Shown here: one piece after another, positions 1 to 4,922 of the stretch
Position numbering within the stretch: the first letter of the stretch is position 1
Layout of the letters: each line of letters starts with the position of its first letter
NCBI GenBank assembly: GCA_947366645.1
Contig: CANBAX010000043.1
Coordinates: 1-7,285, forward strand
Direction: 5' to 3'
Origin: an uncultured Clostridia bacterium
GTDB lineage: Bacteria; Bacillota; Clostridia; Christensenellales; UBA1242
Length of the DNA stretch: 7,285 bases
Notes under the pieces: generated by a model
Told to the model about the DNA's origin: nothing
Seen by the model: only the letters and a program-made list of their open reading frames with translations
The model's database searches: none
Made by a program: the position numbers and the translations under genes

Positions 1-737
1 ATTATTTGCTTGTAATTCATATAATCGCCTTCAAGTAGTCTTGAAGTTATCTTTGTATCTCCTAAGTCAATCATTATAGTAAACTCATCAATGTAAATAT
101 TGATTATCTCATCGTTTTCATCAATAAGTCTTGAAATTTCATTTAAACTTCTCGCAGGTACAACTATTGACTTTTTAATATTTGATATAATAGGTTTTTT
201 AATCCTTGCAAGTCTGTATCCGTCAAGGGCAACAGCATTAAGGACTTTGCCGTCAATATCAAATAGTACACCTTTTAAAATTGGTCTTGAATCATCGGTG
301 GCAACCGCAAAGATACATTTGTTTACAAGTGATTTAAAATCCTTTTTAGTTACACCAAAATATTCCTCTGTTTGTACTTTCTTAAATCCAGGGTATTCAA
401 CAGGGTTATAGCACTGAATCACACTTTCACTGTCCTCATAACGAATGATTAACTGATTTTTTTCGTTAAGTTCAAGTTCGATAAGTGAATTTGTAAGCTT
501 CTTCACAAACTCAGTGATAAATCGTCCCGGTACAACTGTTTCGCCTTCAATTTTAATATCAGCCTTTATCTTTTTTTCAATAGAAAGTTCGGTATCAGTG
601 GCACTCATAGTAAGTGTGCCGTCCTCAGCAACAAGTTTAATTCCCTCTAAAATAGGATTTGTTATCTTGTTTGAAATTGCCTTACTTACTCTTAAAAAAG
701 CATCACTAAGTTCCAAACCTTGACATACAACTAACAT
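1..737 (-). CDS. dnaN: DNA polymerase III beta sliding clamp, N-terminal 245 residues (3' end outside window)
   Basis: The reverse strand is open from an ATG at 737 to the left edge. The product begins MLVVCQGLELSDAF and carries the clamp hallmarks NPILEGI (residues 27-33), SATDTEL (about 45-51), VVPGRF (68-73) and, near the edge, SRLLEGDYMNY. DnaN forms the ring-shaped dimer that tethers DNA polymerase III to DNA. A full clamp has about 365-375 residues in three similar domains, so domain 1 and almost all of domain 2 are visible and domain 3 lies off the window. The start is supported by AAAGGAG at 747-753, 9 bases upstream of the ATG, and by a good promoter at 766-794. The gene lies directly downstream of dnaA across the origin, the usual bacterial order. 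I see no frameshift or missing motif in the visible part. Confidence 0.96.
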   Translation of the reverse strand, partial: MLVVCQGLELSDAFLRVSKAISNKITNPILEGIKLVAEDGTLTMSATDTELSIEKKIKADIKIEGETVVPGRFITEFVKKLTNSLIELELNEKNQLIIRYEDSESVIQCYNPVEYPGFKKVQTEEYFGVTKKDFKSLVNKCIFAVATDDSRPILKGVLFDIDGKVLNAVALDGYRLARIKKPIISNIKKSIVVPARSLNEISRLIDENDEIINIYIDEFTIMIDLGDTKITSRLLEGDYMNYKQI

Positions 738-751
738 AATTTTTTTCTCCT

Positions 752-760
752 TTATCTACA
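752..760 (+). promoter_or_regulatory. DnaA box (TTATCTACA), in the dnaN leader
   Basis: This matches TTATCCACA at 8 of 9 positions. It lies between the predicted dnaN -10 (766-771) and the dnaN ribosome binding site, overlapping the predicted transcription start. DnaA bound here could repress dnaN. The single mismatch is at a core C, so affinity may be low. Confidence 0.4.
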
Positions 761-765
761 CTTAA

Positions 766-794
766 AGTATATCACATTTCAAAAGCTTTGACAA
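766..794 (-). promoter_or_regulatory. Predicted sigma-A promoter of dnaN
   Basis: On the reverse strand TTGTCA (789-794, 5 of 6 to TTGACA) is followed after exactly 17 bases by TATACT (766-771). TGA immediately precedes the -10, giving an extended -10 (TGn). The predicted start point is near 759, leaving a leader of about 22 bases with the AAAGGAG ribosome binding site. dnaN can therefore be transcribed independently of dnaA read-through. Confidence 0.75.
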
Positions 795-841
795 ACAAAA
801 TCACTCTCACTCGCGTTAAATATTAATAGTTATTTATTGAT

Positions 842-865
842 TGATAATAGTAATATTATTAGTAA
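842..865 (-). promoter_or_regulatory. Candidate DnaA-trio element / start of the DNA unwinding element
   Basis: On the plus strand 845-865 reads as seven in-phase TAN triplets: TAA TAG TAA TAT TAT TAG TAA, with TGA just before. A spacer of 9 bases separates it from the DnaA box TGTGGATAT at 875-883. In B. subtilis the DnaA-trio (repeats of 3'-GAT/AAT-5') lies on the same side of a TGTGGATAA box at a similar distance and guides DnaA filament growth on one strand during melting. The two TAT triplets deviate from the TAG/TAA preference. The assignment is by pattern only. Confidence 0.65.
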
Positions 866-874
866 ATGTGTAAA

Positions 875-883
875 TGTGGATAT
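875..883 (-). promoter_or_regulatory. DnaA box (ATATCCACA on the reverse strand)
   Basis: This matches the consensus at 8 of 9 positions, with only the first base differing. It sits beside the putative DnaA-trio and overlaps by one base a weaker TGTGTAAAT element at 867-875. It is the best candidate for the box that anchors the melting filament. Confidence 0.7.
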
Positions 884-899
884 CTTTTTTCTTACGCTA

Positions 900-944
900 T
901 ATATAGATTAAATTTTAAAAATAGTAAAAATTTTATTCTATATA
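900..944. repeat. Imperfect AT-rich inverted repeat between the DnaA box clusters
   Basis: The arm at 900-916 (TATATAGATTAAATTTT) and the reverse complement of 927-944 (TATATAGAATAAAATTTT) match except for one mismatch and one extra A, around a 10-base centre. The arms are almost only A/T, so the structure would be weak. It is not followed by a T-run on either strand that would make it a normal terminator. It may be part of an unwinding element, or simply low-complexity AT sequence. Confidence 0.45.
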
Positions 945-969
945 TTGTGTAATACATTTATTTCCATAA

Positions 970-978
970 TGTGGACAA
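970..978 (-). promoter_or_regulatory. DnaA box (TTGTCCACA on the reverse strand)
   Basis: This matches the consensus at 8 of 9 positions, with G for A at position 3. It has the same orientation as the 875-883 box and lies 95 bp from it, across a very AT-rich stretch. A TGTGTAAAT element follows at 982-990. Confidence 0.7.
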
Positions 979-1000
979 CAATGTGTAAATCTCACTTTAA

Positions 1001-1009
1001 TTATCCACT
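1001..1009 (+). promoter_or_regulatory. DnaA box (TTATCCACT) overlapping the dnaA stop codon
   Basis: This matches the consensus at 8 of 9 positions, with only the last base differing. On the reverse strand these nine bases are the last sense codons and the TAA of dnaA, so the origin extends into the coding sequence. Its orientation is opposite to the 875 and 970 boxes. Confidence 0.7.
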
Positions 1010-2353
1010 TTTCAACAATTTACGAATTTCACTTACAAGGGTTTGCATTTTATGAGAGGTCTTTACGCCGTCTGCAATTTTATCTCTTGAATGCATAATC
1101 GTGGTATGGTCACGCCCACCAAAAATTTTACCAATAGAAACAAGGGGGATTTCCAAGATGTCACTAATAAGATAAATTGCTATCATTCTTGGCTCTACAA
1201 CATCTTTGCTCTTCTTTTTGCCAAGAATATCTTCCTTGGTTACATCAAAATATTTGCACACCCCTTCAATAATCGCGTCAGGTGTAAGCCCTTCATTTTT
1301 TTCTTCTTCTGCCTCGCCATTAAGCGCTTCCATAGCCTCTTCCATGCTTGCCGAGCGTTTCCCCATCAGGTTTGCAAGGAAATATACCTTTGAAAGAGTA
1401 CCTTCAAGTTCACGAATGTTGGAGTCCACTCTTTCGGCGATATAATCAATTACTTCATCGTCAATTACGTATTTTTCTATCTGACATTTTTTTCTTAAAA
1501 TGGCAATACGCGTTTCAAGGTCTGGGGTCTGAATATCTTGAATAAGCCCCATGGAAAATCTTGAACGTAGCCTGTCCGCAAGAGTTTTAATTTCCTTAGG
1601 AGGTCGGTCAGAGGTGATAATAATCTGCTTGTTTGCCTCATGAAGTTCATTAAAGGTGTGGAAAAATTCCTCTTGTGTAGAAGGCTTAGTTGAGATGAAT
1701 TGAATATCATCTATCATAAGTACATCAAGATTTCTAAATTTTGACCTAAATTCAAGGGTCGCTTTTGTTTTGGAAGGGGAGCCTAAACTTTCAATATATG
1801 CATTTGTAAACTGCTCACAGGTCACATACATTACTTTAAGATGTGGGTTAAATTCGCGTAGATAGTTACCTACTGCGTGAAGAAGGTGGGTTTTCCCAAG
1901 TCCAACCCCGCCGTAGATAAATAAAGGATTAAACTTTTCCCCGGGGTGCTCAGCCACCGCTCTTGCTGCGGCATAAACAAATTGATTACTTTTTCCTACC
2001 ACAAAGTTGTCAAAGGTGTACTTTGCGTTAAAAGGATTTTTGCTTACTTCAACCTCTTTTGCTCTTGCTTTCTTGCCATTTTTTTCTATATATGAGATTT
2101 CTTCGTTTTGGTCAAGAATTTCCACTTCAATGTTTTCCCCAAGTATGTCATGCACAGCTTCTGTAAGTTTGTCCATATAATTTCTTAGGATTTGATTTTT
2201 TGCGGAGGTAGAATTTGTACTTATAACAAGGGTAGTATTGTCCACAAGGTCAAGGACCTTTAAAGGTTTAAACCACATAATAAATGATACGTTTGATACC
2301 ATCAGTTGCAATTTTTCCAAAATTGCCTGCCATAAACTACTTAACTCTTGCAT
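1001..2353 (-). CDS. dnaA: Chromosomal replication initiator protein DnaA
   Basis: DnaA is the AAA+ initiator that binds DnaA boxes, melts oriC and loads the helicase. With the ATG at 2353 the protein has 450 residues, the usual size. Domain I (about 1-75, starting MQELSSLWQAILEKLQ) and a short linker precede the AAA+ domain. That domain has Walker A GGVGLGKT (148-155), Walker B LDVLMIDD (209-216), sensor-1 region IIITSDRPP (244-252) and the arginine-rich RLRSRFSMGL (261-270). Domain IV has the DNA-binding signature GGRDHTTI (412-419). A GTG at 2362 would add three residues, but it lies inside the ribosome binding site AAAGGTGG (2359-2366), which is well spaced for the ATG at 2353; the N-terminus then also aligns with other DnaA proteins. 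A consensus promoter lies at 2383-2411. The stop codon overlaps a DnaA box. The gene is read towards the origin, with dnaN beyond it. Confidence 0.97.
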   Translation of the reverse strand: MQELSSLWQAILEKLQLMVSNVSFIMWFKPLKVLDLVDNTTLVISTNSTSAKNQILRNYMDKLTEAVHDILGENIEVEILDQNEEISYIEKNGKKARAKEVEVSKNPFNAKYTFDNFVVGKSNQFVYAAARAVAEHPGEKFNPLFIYGGVGLGKTHLLHAVGNYLREFNPHLKVMYVTCEQFTNAYIESLGSPSKTKATLEFRSKFRNLDVLMIDDIQFISTKPSTQEEFFHTFNELHEANKQIIITSDRPPKEIKTLADRLRSRFSMGLIQDIQTPDLETRIAILRKKCQIEKYVIDDEVIDYIAERVDSNIRELEGTLSKVYFLANLMGKRSASMEEAMEALNGEAEEEKNEGLTPDAIIEGVCKYFDVTKEDILGKKKSKDVVEPRMIAIYLISDILEIPLVSIGKIFGGRDHTTIMHSRDKIADGVKTSHKMQTLVSEIRKLLKSG

Positions 2354-2382
2354 ATAAGCCACCTTTTAATATTGATAGTAAA

Positions 2383-2411
2383 ATCATAACATTGAAGATT
2401 TTTTTTGTCAA
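2383..2411 (-). promoter_or_regulatory. Predicted strong sigma-A promoter of dnaA
   Basis: On the reverse strand there is a perfect TTGACA (2406-2411), a 17-base spacer beginning with seven A, and TATGAT (2383-2388). TGT just upstream of the -10 makes an extended -10. The predicted start is near 2376, giving a leader of about 23 bases before the ATG at 2353. I see no clear DnaA box in the 2363-2476 gap, so DnaA autoregulation through consensus boxes is not evident here. Confidence 0.85.
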
Positions 2412-2428
2412 GCGTTCGTGAAAAGGTA

Positions 2429-2456
2429 TTGCAAATCTATTTGCCTGTGTTATACT
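2429..2456 (+). promoter_or_regulatory. Predicted promoter of the 158-residue gene, divergent from dnaA
   Basis: TTGCAA (2429-2434, 4 of 6 to consensus), a 16-base spacer and TATACT (2451-2456) with TGT directly upstream form an extended -10 promoter. The predicted start is about 2463, so the leader is only around 14 bases and is nearly all ribosome binding site (GCGGAGG, 2464-2470). The two divergent -35 elements are 17 bp apart, so RNA polymerases at the two promoters could interfere. Confidence 0.65.
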
Positions 2457-2476
2457 TAAAGCAGCGGAGGATAATA

Positions 2477-2953
2477 ATGTTAAAAAGTAATTACAGGTTG
2501 AAGCCGGAAATAGAGAATATTGCTCAAAGAGTAAATTTAACAAATAAAGAACTTGAAAAACTACTTTATGAAGAAACAGGAAAAAAGTGGCAAATAAGAG
2601 CAGGAAAAACATATTGGACAAAGCCGTCAATTTTAGCACGATGCTCACACTGGATTTATGCAATAAGTGAAGATGATGTAAATTATAATAAGTATGAAAA
2701 CGATTTTGTTTTCAATACACCAAAATCTCTCATTCTTACTCCAACCTGTGTATTACTATATAGAAATGATTTTTACGGCTATAGTGAAGAAGAGGGAAAA
2801 GTCTACGAAAAGACAGACAAAATAAACTGGGTTCATAGCTATCTTAAATATAAATATTTTGAAAATGAAAACGATTATAGCGAAAGTATAAAGACTATTT
2901 ATAACACTATTGGTAAATATATAGATAAAGTTTTGGAGGAAGAAAGTGAATAA
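2477..2953 (+). CDS. Hypothetical protein, 158 residues, family not recognised
   Basis: The ATG at 2477 follows GCGGAGG (2464-2470) by 6 bases and a promoter at 2429-2456. An upstream TTG extension to 2405 would swallow that promoter and is unlikely. The protein is cytosolic-looking, with no signal peptide or membrane segment. It is rich in Lys, Glu, Asn and aromatic residues: 16 Tyr (10 percent) and 4 Trp, with Cys at 56 and 91. The N-terminus (about 8-35) looks helical and charged, the middle (40-100) mixed alpha/beta with IRAGKTYWTKPS and SHWIYAISEDD, and the end acidic (LEEESE). GKTYW resembles a P-loop only superficially, since the G-x4-GK pattern is absent. It sits between dnaA and recF, where many Bacillota have the roughly 70-residue S4 protein YaaA, but it shows no S4-like sequence and is twice as long. 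Promoter, ribosome binding site and terminator all argue for a real gene. No function is proposed. Confidence 0.82.
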   Translation: MLKSNYRLKPEIENIAQRVNLTNKELEKLLYEETGKKWQIRAGKTYWTKPSILARCSHWIYAISEDDVNYNKYENDFVFNTPKSLILTPTCVLLYRNDFYGYSEEEGKVYEKTDKINWVHSYLKYKYFENENDYSESIKTIYNTIGKYIDKVLEEESE

Positions 2954-2977
2954 CGGCGGCCGCCGTTATTTTCTTTT
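2951..2977 (+). terminator. Intrinsic terminator of the 158-residue gene, overlapping its stop codon
   Basis: TAACGGCGGCCGCCGTTA (2951-2968) is a perfect 18-bp palindrome. It can fold as a 7-bp GC-rich stem with a GGCC loop and is followed by TTTTCTTTT. The first three bases are the stop codon of the gene. It separates that gene from the recF promoter. A GC-only core is conspicuous in this AT-rich DNA. Confidence 0.87.
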
Positions 2978-2984
2978 ATATAGT

Positions 2985-3013
2985 TTGATTTTTTAATGTA
3001 AAAGTGATAAGAT
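2985..3013 (+). promoter_or_regulatory. Predicted recF promoter giving a leaderless start
   Basis: TTGATT (2985-2990), a 17-base spacer and TAAGAT (3008-3013) preceded by TGA (extended -10) form a plausible sigma-A promoter just after the terminator. The recF ATG begins 7 bases after the last -10 base, where transcription normally starts, so +1 would be at or next to the A of the ATG. This agrees with the absence of any Shine-Dalgarno-like sequence before recF. Confidence 0.6.
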
Positions 3014-3019
3014 AAAAAT

Positions 3020-4099
3020 ATGAAGATAAATAGGCTTACGCTAAAAAACTTTCGCACCTATGAAAGCCAAATTATTGACTTTGATAGTGGGCTTAATGTA
3101 ATTGTTGGCAAAAACGCTCAGGGCAAGACCAACATACTTGAAGCCATCTTTTTTGCTGTAATAGGGAAAAGTTTTCGTACCAGTAAGGAAAAAGAGGTGA
3201 TTTCTTGGGGGAAAAACTCTTCTTATGTAAAAGGCGAGTTTTCCCGCAGCTATCGCGATACAATTATTGAACTTGTGTTTAGTGATAAAACTAAGAAAAC
3301 TGTAAAAGTGGACAAAATACCCCTTCATAGGATAGGCGAACTTTTAGGCCAAGTGAATGCGATATTTTTTTCTCCAGACGAACTTAAACTTATTAAAGAT
3401 AGCCCCGAAGAGCGCCGTCGCTTTATGAATATCGACATTTCACAAACTGATAAACGATATTTCTACCTTCTTGGTAGATATGAAAAGGTGCTTGCGAACA
3501 GGAATAAACTTTTAAAAACCTCTCAAGATAAAGAAACTTTGAAAAAGACTATTGATATTTGGGATAGGGCGTTATGCGATATAGCAAAGAAAATCGCCAA
3601 AGCAAGAATTGAATTTTTGAAAGAACTTGCACCATTCGCTAGCCTTGCTCATGGCTATATCTCAGGCGGCGAAGAAAAACTTGAAATTAAGTATAACGGT
3701 TTTAGCGAAGATATTGAGGAGTATGAAAGCCTTATGCTGAAAGCCCTGCAAAAGAACTTAGATAAAGATTTTAAACTAGGCTACACCAGTGTGGGTCCAC
3801 ATCGTGATGATATAGATATATATATAGATGGCGTTGAGGTGAAAAACTTTGGCTCGCAGGGACAGCAGCGTACCGTGGCACTATCAATGAAACTTGCCGA
3901 ACTTGAAATAATTAAAAATCGTGTAGGAGAGTACCCAATACTACTATTAGATGATGTCTTCAGTGAACTAGACGCTTTCCGCCGCCAAAGGCTTTTAAAG
4001 TTTACATCAAAGACGCAAACCATTCTAACCACCACCGATTTTGAGAATAATAATATAAGGGCAAAAATACTTAAAATAGAAAAAGGTAGGGTAAAATAG
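3020..4099 (+). CDS. recF: DNA replication and repair protein RecF
   Basis: RecF is an SMC-like ATPase that acts with RecO and RecR to load RecA at single-strand gaps. The 359-residue protein is near the usual 360-370. It begins MKINRLTLKNFRTY and has Walker A GKNAQGKT (30-37), the conserved SVGPHRDD (257-264), the ABC-type signature FGSQGQQRT (277-285) and Walker B PILLLDDVFSELD (306-318). The start is fixed: an in-frame TAA at 3008-3010 is followed by three non-start codons and then the ATG. No ribosome binding site precedes it, which fits a leaderless mRNA from the promoter at 2985-3013. In many Bacillota recF follows dnaN; here it lies upstream of dnaA on the opposite strand. No S4-domain gene precedes it. 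Confidence 0.97.
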   Translation: MKINRLTLKNFRTYESQIIDFDSGLNVIVGKNAQGKTNILEAIFFAVIGKSFRTSKEKEVISWGKNSSYVKGEFSRSYRDTIIELVFSDKTKKTVKVDKIPLHRIGELLGQVNAIFFSPDELKLIKDSPEERRRFMNIDISQTDKRYFYLLGRYEKVLANRNKLLKTSQDKETLKKTIDIWDRALCDIAKKIAKARIEFLKELAPFASLAHGYISGGEEKLEIKYNGFSEDIEEYESLMLKALQKNLDKDFKLGYTSVGPHRDDIDIYIDGVEVKNFGSQGQQRTVALSMKLAELEIIKNRVGEYPILLLDDVFSELDAFRRQRLLKFTSKTQTILTTTDFENNNIRAKILKIEKGRVK

Positions 4100-4167
4100 C
4101 GAAGATTGTCGAGTGCGAATAAAACTTTTTTGTAGTCAAATTCTAAGGTTTGTAAAAGGAGGGAACT

Positions 4168-4869
4168 ATGAAAAAGTTTTTTATTGCGTTAATATGCCTA
4201 ATGCTTGTTGTGGTAGGAGCGGTAGGTGTCACTATGACATCACAAGTTGATGCTATTACAAGTGCAGAAAGCGCAAGTAAAATCACAGTAAACGGAGTAG
4301 GAGAAATCAAACTCGCACCTGATATGGCAATTATCAGCTTGGGAGTGGAAACGCTTAACGAAAGTCTTGCAACCGCACAAAAGGAAAATTCAGAGGGTAT
4401 TACAAACCTCATTAATGCCATTAAAGATTTTGGCATAAAAGAAGAGGACATAAAAACCAAGAATTTCTATGTTTATCAAAGATATGACTATTCACAAGGC
4501 GAAAAATTCCTTGGTTATCAAGTGTCAAACTATATTGACTTCAAAACCAAAGATGTAGATAATGTTGGCAATATAGTCAATAAACTTCTTGAAAGCGGAG
4601 CTAACAAATTCAGTGGCATAAGCTTTACAATAGAGAACTATGAAAGTGCGTATAAACTCGCTCTTGAAAAAGCCCTTGCTAACGCTAAAAGCAAAGCCAG
4701 TGCAATAGCCGACAAAGAGGTTTCTACCTTTGAGGTTTGCGAAGAGGGTAATTACAGTGTTATCACAAGAGATACCTATTCACTTTCCAGCATAAATGGT
4801 AATAACAATTCCATTATGAAAGGTGAAATCACTGTAAGGGCAAATATCAGAGTAATATTTGAGTATTAA
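4168..4869 (+). CDS. SIMPL-domain (DUF541, YggE-like) exported protein
   Basis: The 233-residue product starts MKKFFIALICLMLVVVGAV, a basic then hydrophobic stretch typical of a signal peptide or N-terminal anchor, with a possible cleavage after VDA (27-29). There is no lipobox. The rest fits the SIMPL family: KITVNGVGEIKLAPDMAIISLGV (38-60, shown by its key GxGE, PD and A-x-I-x-L-G-V pattern), a helix with NLINAIKDFGIKEEDIKT (80-97), Y-rich strands, and YKLALEKALANAKSKASAIA (162-181) typical of its C-terminal helix. Family members are periplasmic or surface proteins of loosely defined function; E. coli YggE is linked to oxidative stress, and others to signalling. The ribosome binding site AAAAGGAGGG (about 4154-4163) is strong. 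The gene starts 68 bp after recF with no clear promoter or terminator between, so co-transcription with recF is likely. Confidence 0.85.
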   Translation: MKKFFIALICLMLVVVGAVGVTMTSQVDAITSAESASKITVNGVGEIKLAPDMAIISLGVETLNESLATAQKENSEGITNLINAIKDFGIKEEDIKTKNFYVYQRYDYSQGEKFLGYQVSNYIDFKTKDVDNVGNIVNKLLESGANKFSGISFTIENYESAYKLALEKALANAKSKASAIADKEVSTFEVCEEGNYSVITRDTYSLSSINGNNNSIMKGEITVRANIRVIFEY

Positions 4870-4894
4870 CGAACTTAGGTCGCTTTTAGAGTGG

Positions 4895-4922
4895 AAAAAA
4901 AGAGGAGGCTTATGCCTCCTCT
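4895..4922 (-). terminator. Intrinsic terminator of the ABC exporter operon, containing its stop codon
   Basis: The 9-bp perfect stem AGAGGAGGC (4901-4909) pairs with GCCTCCTCT (4914-4922) around a TTAT loop. On the reverse strand it is followed by seven T (4895-4901, the last overlapping the stem). The TAA of the exporter gene is at 4910-4912, in the loop, so the stem encodes its last codons. Read on the plus strand it lacks a T-run, so it would be at best a weak terminator for the convergent SIMPL gene. Confidence 0.88.

Larger units (their letters stand above)
738..1009. other. oriC: Chromosomal replication origin (oriC), dnaA-dnaN intergenic type
   Basis: This 263-bp gene-free gap plus the dnaA stop region holds several 8-of-9 matches to the DnaA box TTATCCACA: 752-760, 875-883, 970-978 and 1001-1009. 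It also contains very AT-rich stretches (about 817-865 and 884-969) and a run of TAN trinucleotides beside the 875-883 box. In B. subtilis the order from dnaA towards dnaN is DnaA boxes, then DnaA-trio and unwinding element, then dnaN, and the same order and orientation appear here. Together with flanking dnaA and dnaN this makes an origin assignment strong. The exact limits, and whether other boxes upstream of dnaA contribute, cannot be settled from sequence alone. Confidence 0.85.

Noticed and set aside
100..723. Two plus-strand open frames of 103 and 69 residues at the left edge.
   Set aside because: They run antisense to dnaN, whose reverse-strand translation has clear clamp motifs. They show no ribosome binding site and have low-complexity Ser/Ile/Leu-rich translations.
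2354..2362. GTG start for dnaA at 2362.
   Set aside because: The GTG is part of the ribosome binding site for the ATG at 2353, and the shorter protein matches the usual DnaA N-terminus better.
2405..2476. An extended N-terminus (TTG start) for the 158-residue protein.
   Set aside because: It would begin within the dnaA -35 region and include the gene's own promoter. The ATG at 2477 has a well-placed GCGGAGG.
2337..2663. A 108-residue open frame on the reverse strand across the dnaA promoter region, with hydrophobic residues.
   Set aside because: It overlaps the two divergent promoters, the dnaA start and the well-supported plus-strand gene, and has no ribosome binding site that I can see. 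It is the antisense shadow of an AT-rich gene.
2951..2968. The GC-rich perfect palindrome with a NotI-type core as a recombination site or a cloning remnant.
   Set aside because: It starts at a stop codon, folds as a hairpin and is followed by a T-rich tract, so an intrinsic terminator explains it fully. Flanking sequence is ordinary chromosome.
4100..4167. A promoter or terminator between recF and the SIMPL gene.
   Set aside because: TTGTCG at 4106-4111 has no acceptable -10 at the right distance, and no hairpin with a T-run is visible. Read-through from recF is the simpler reading.
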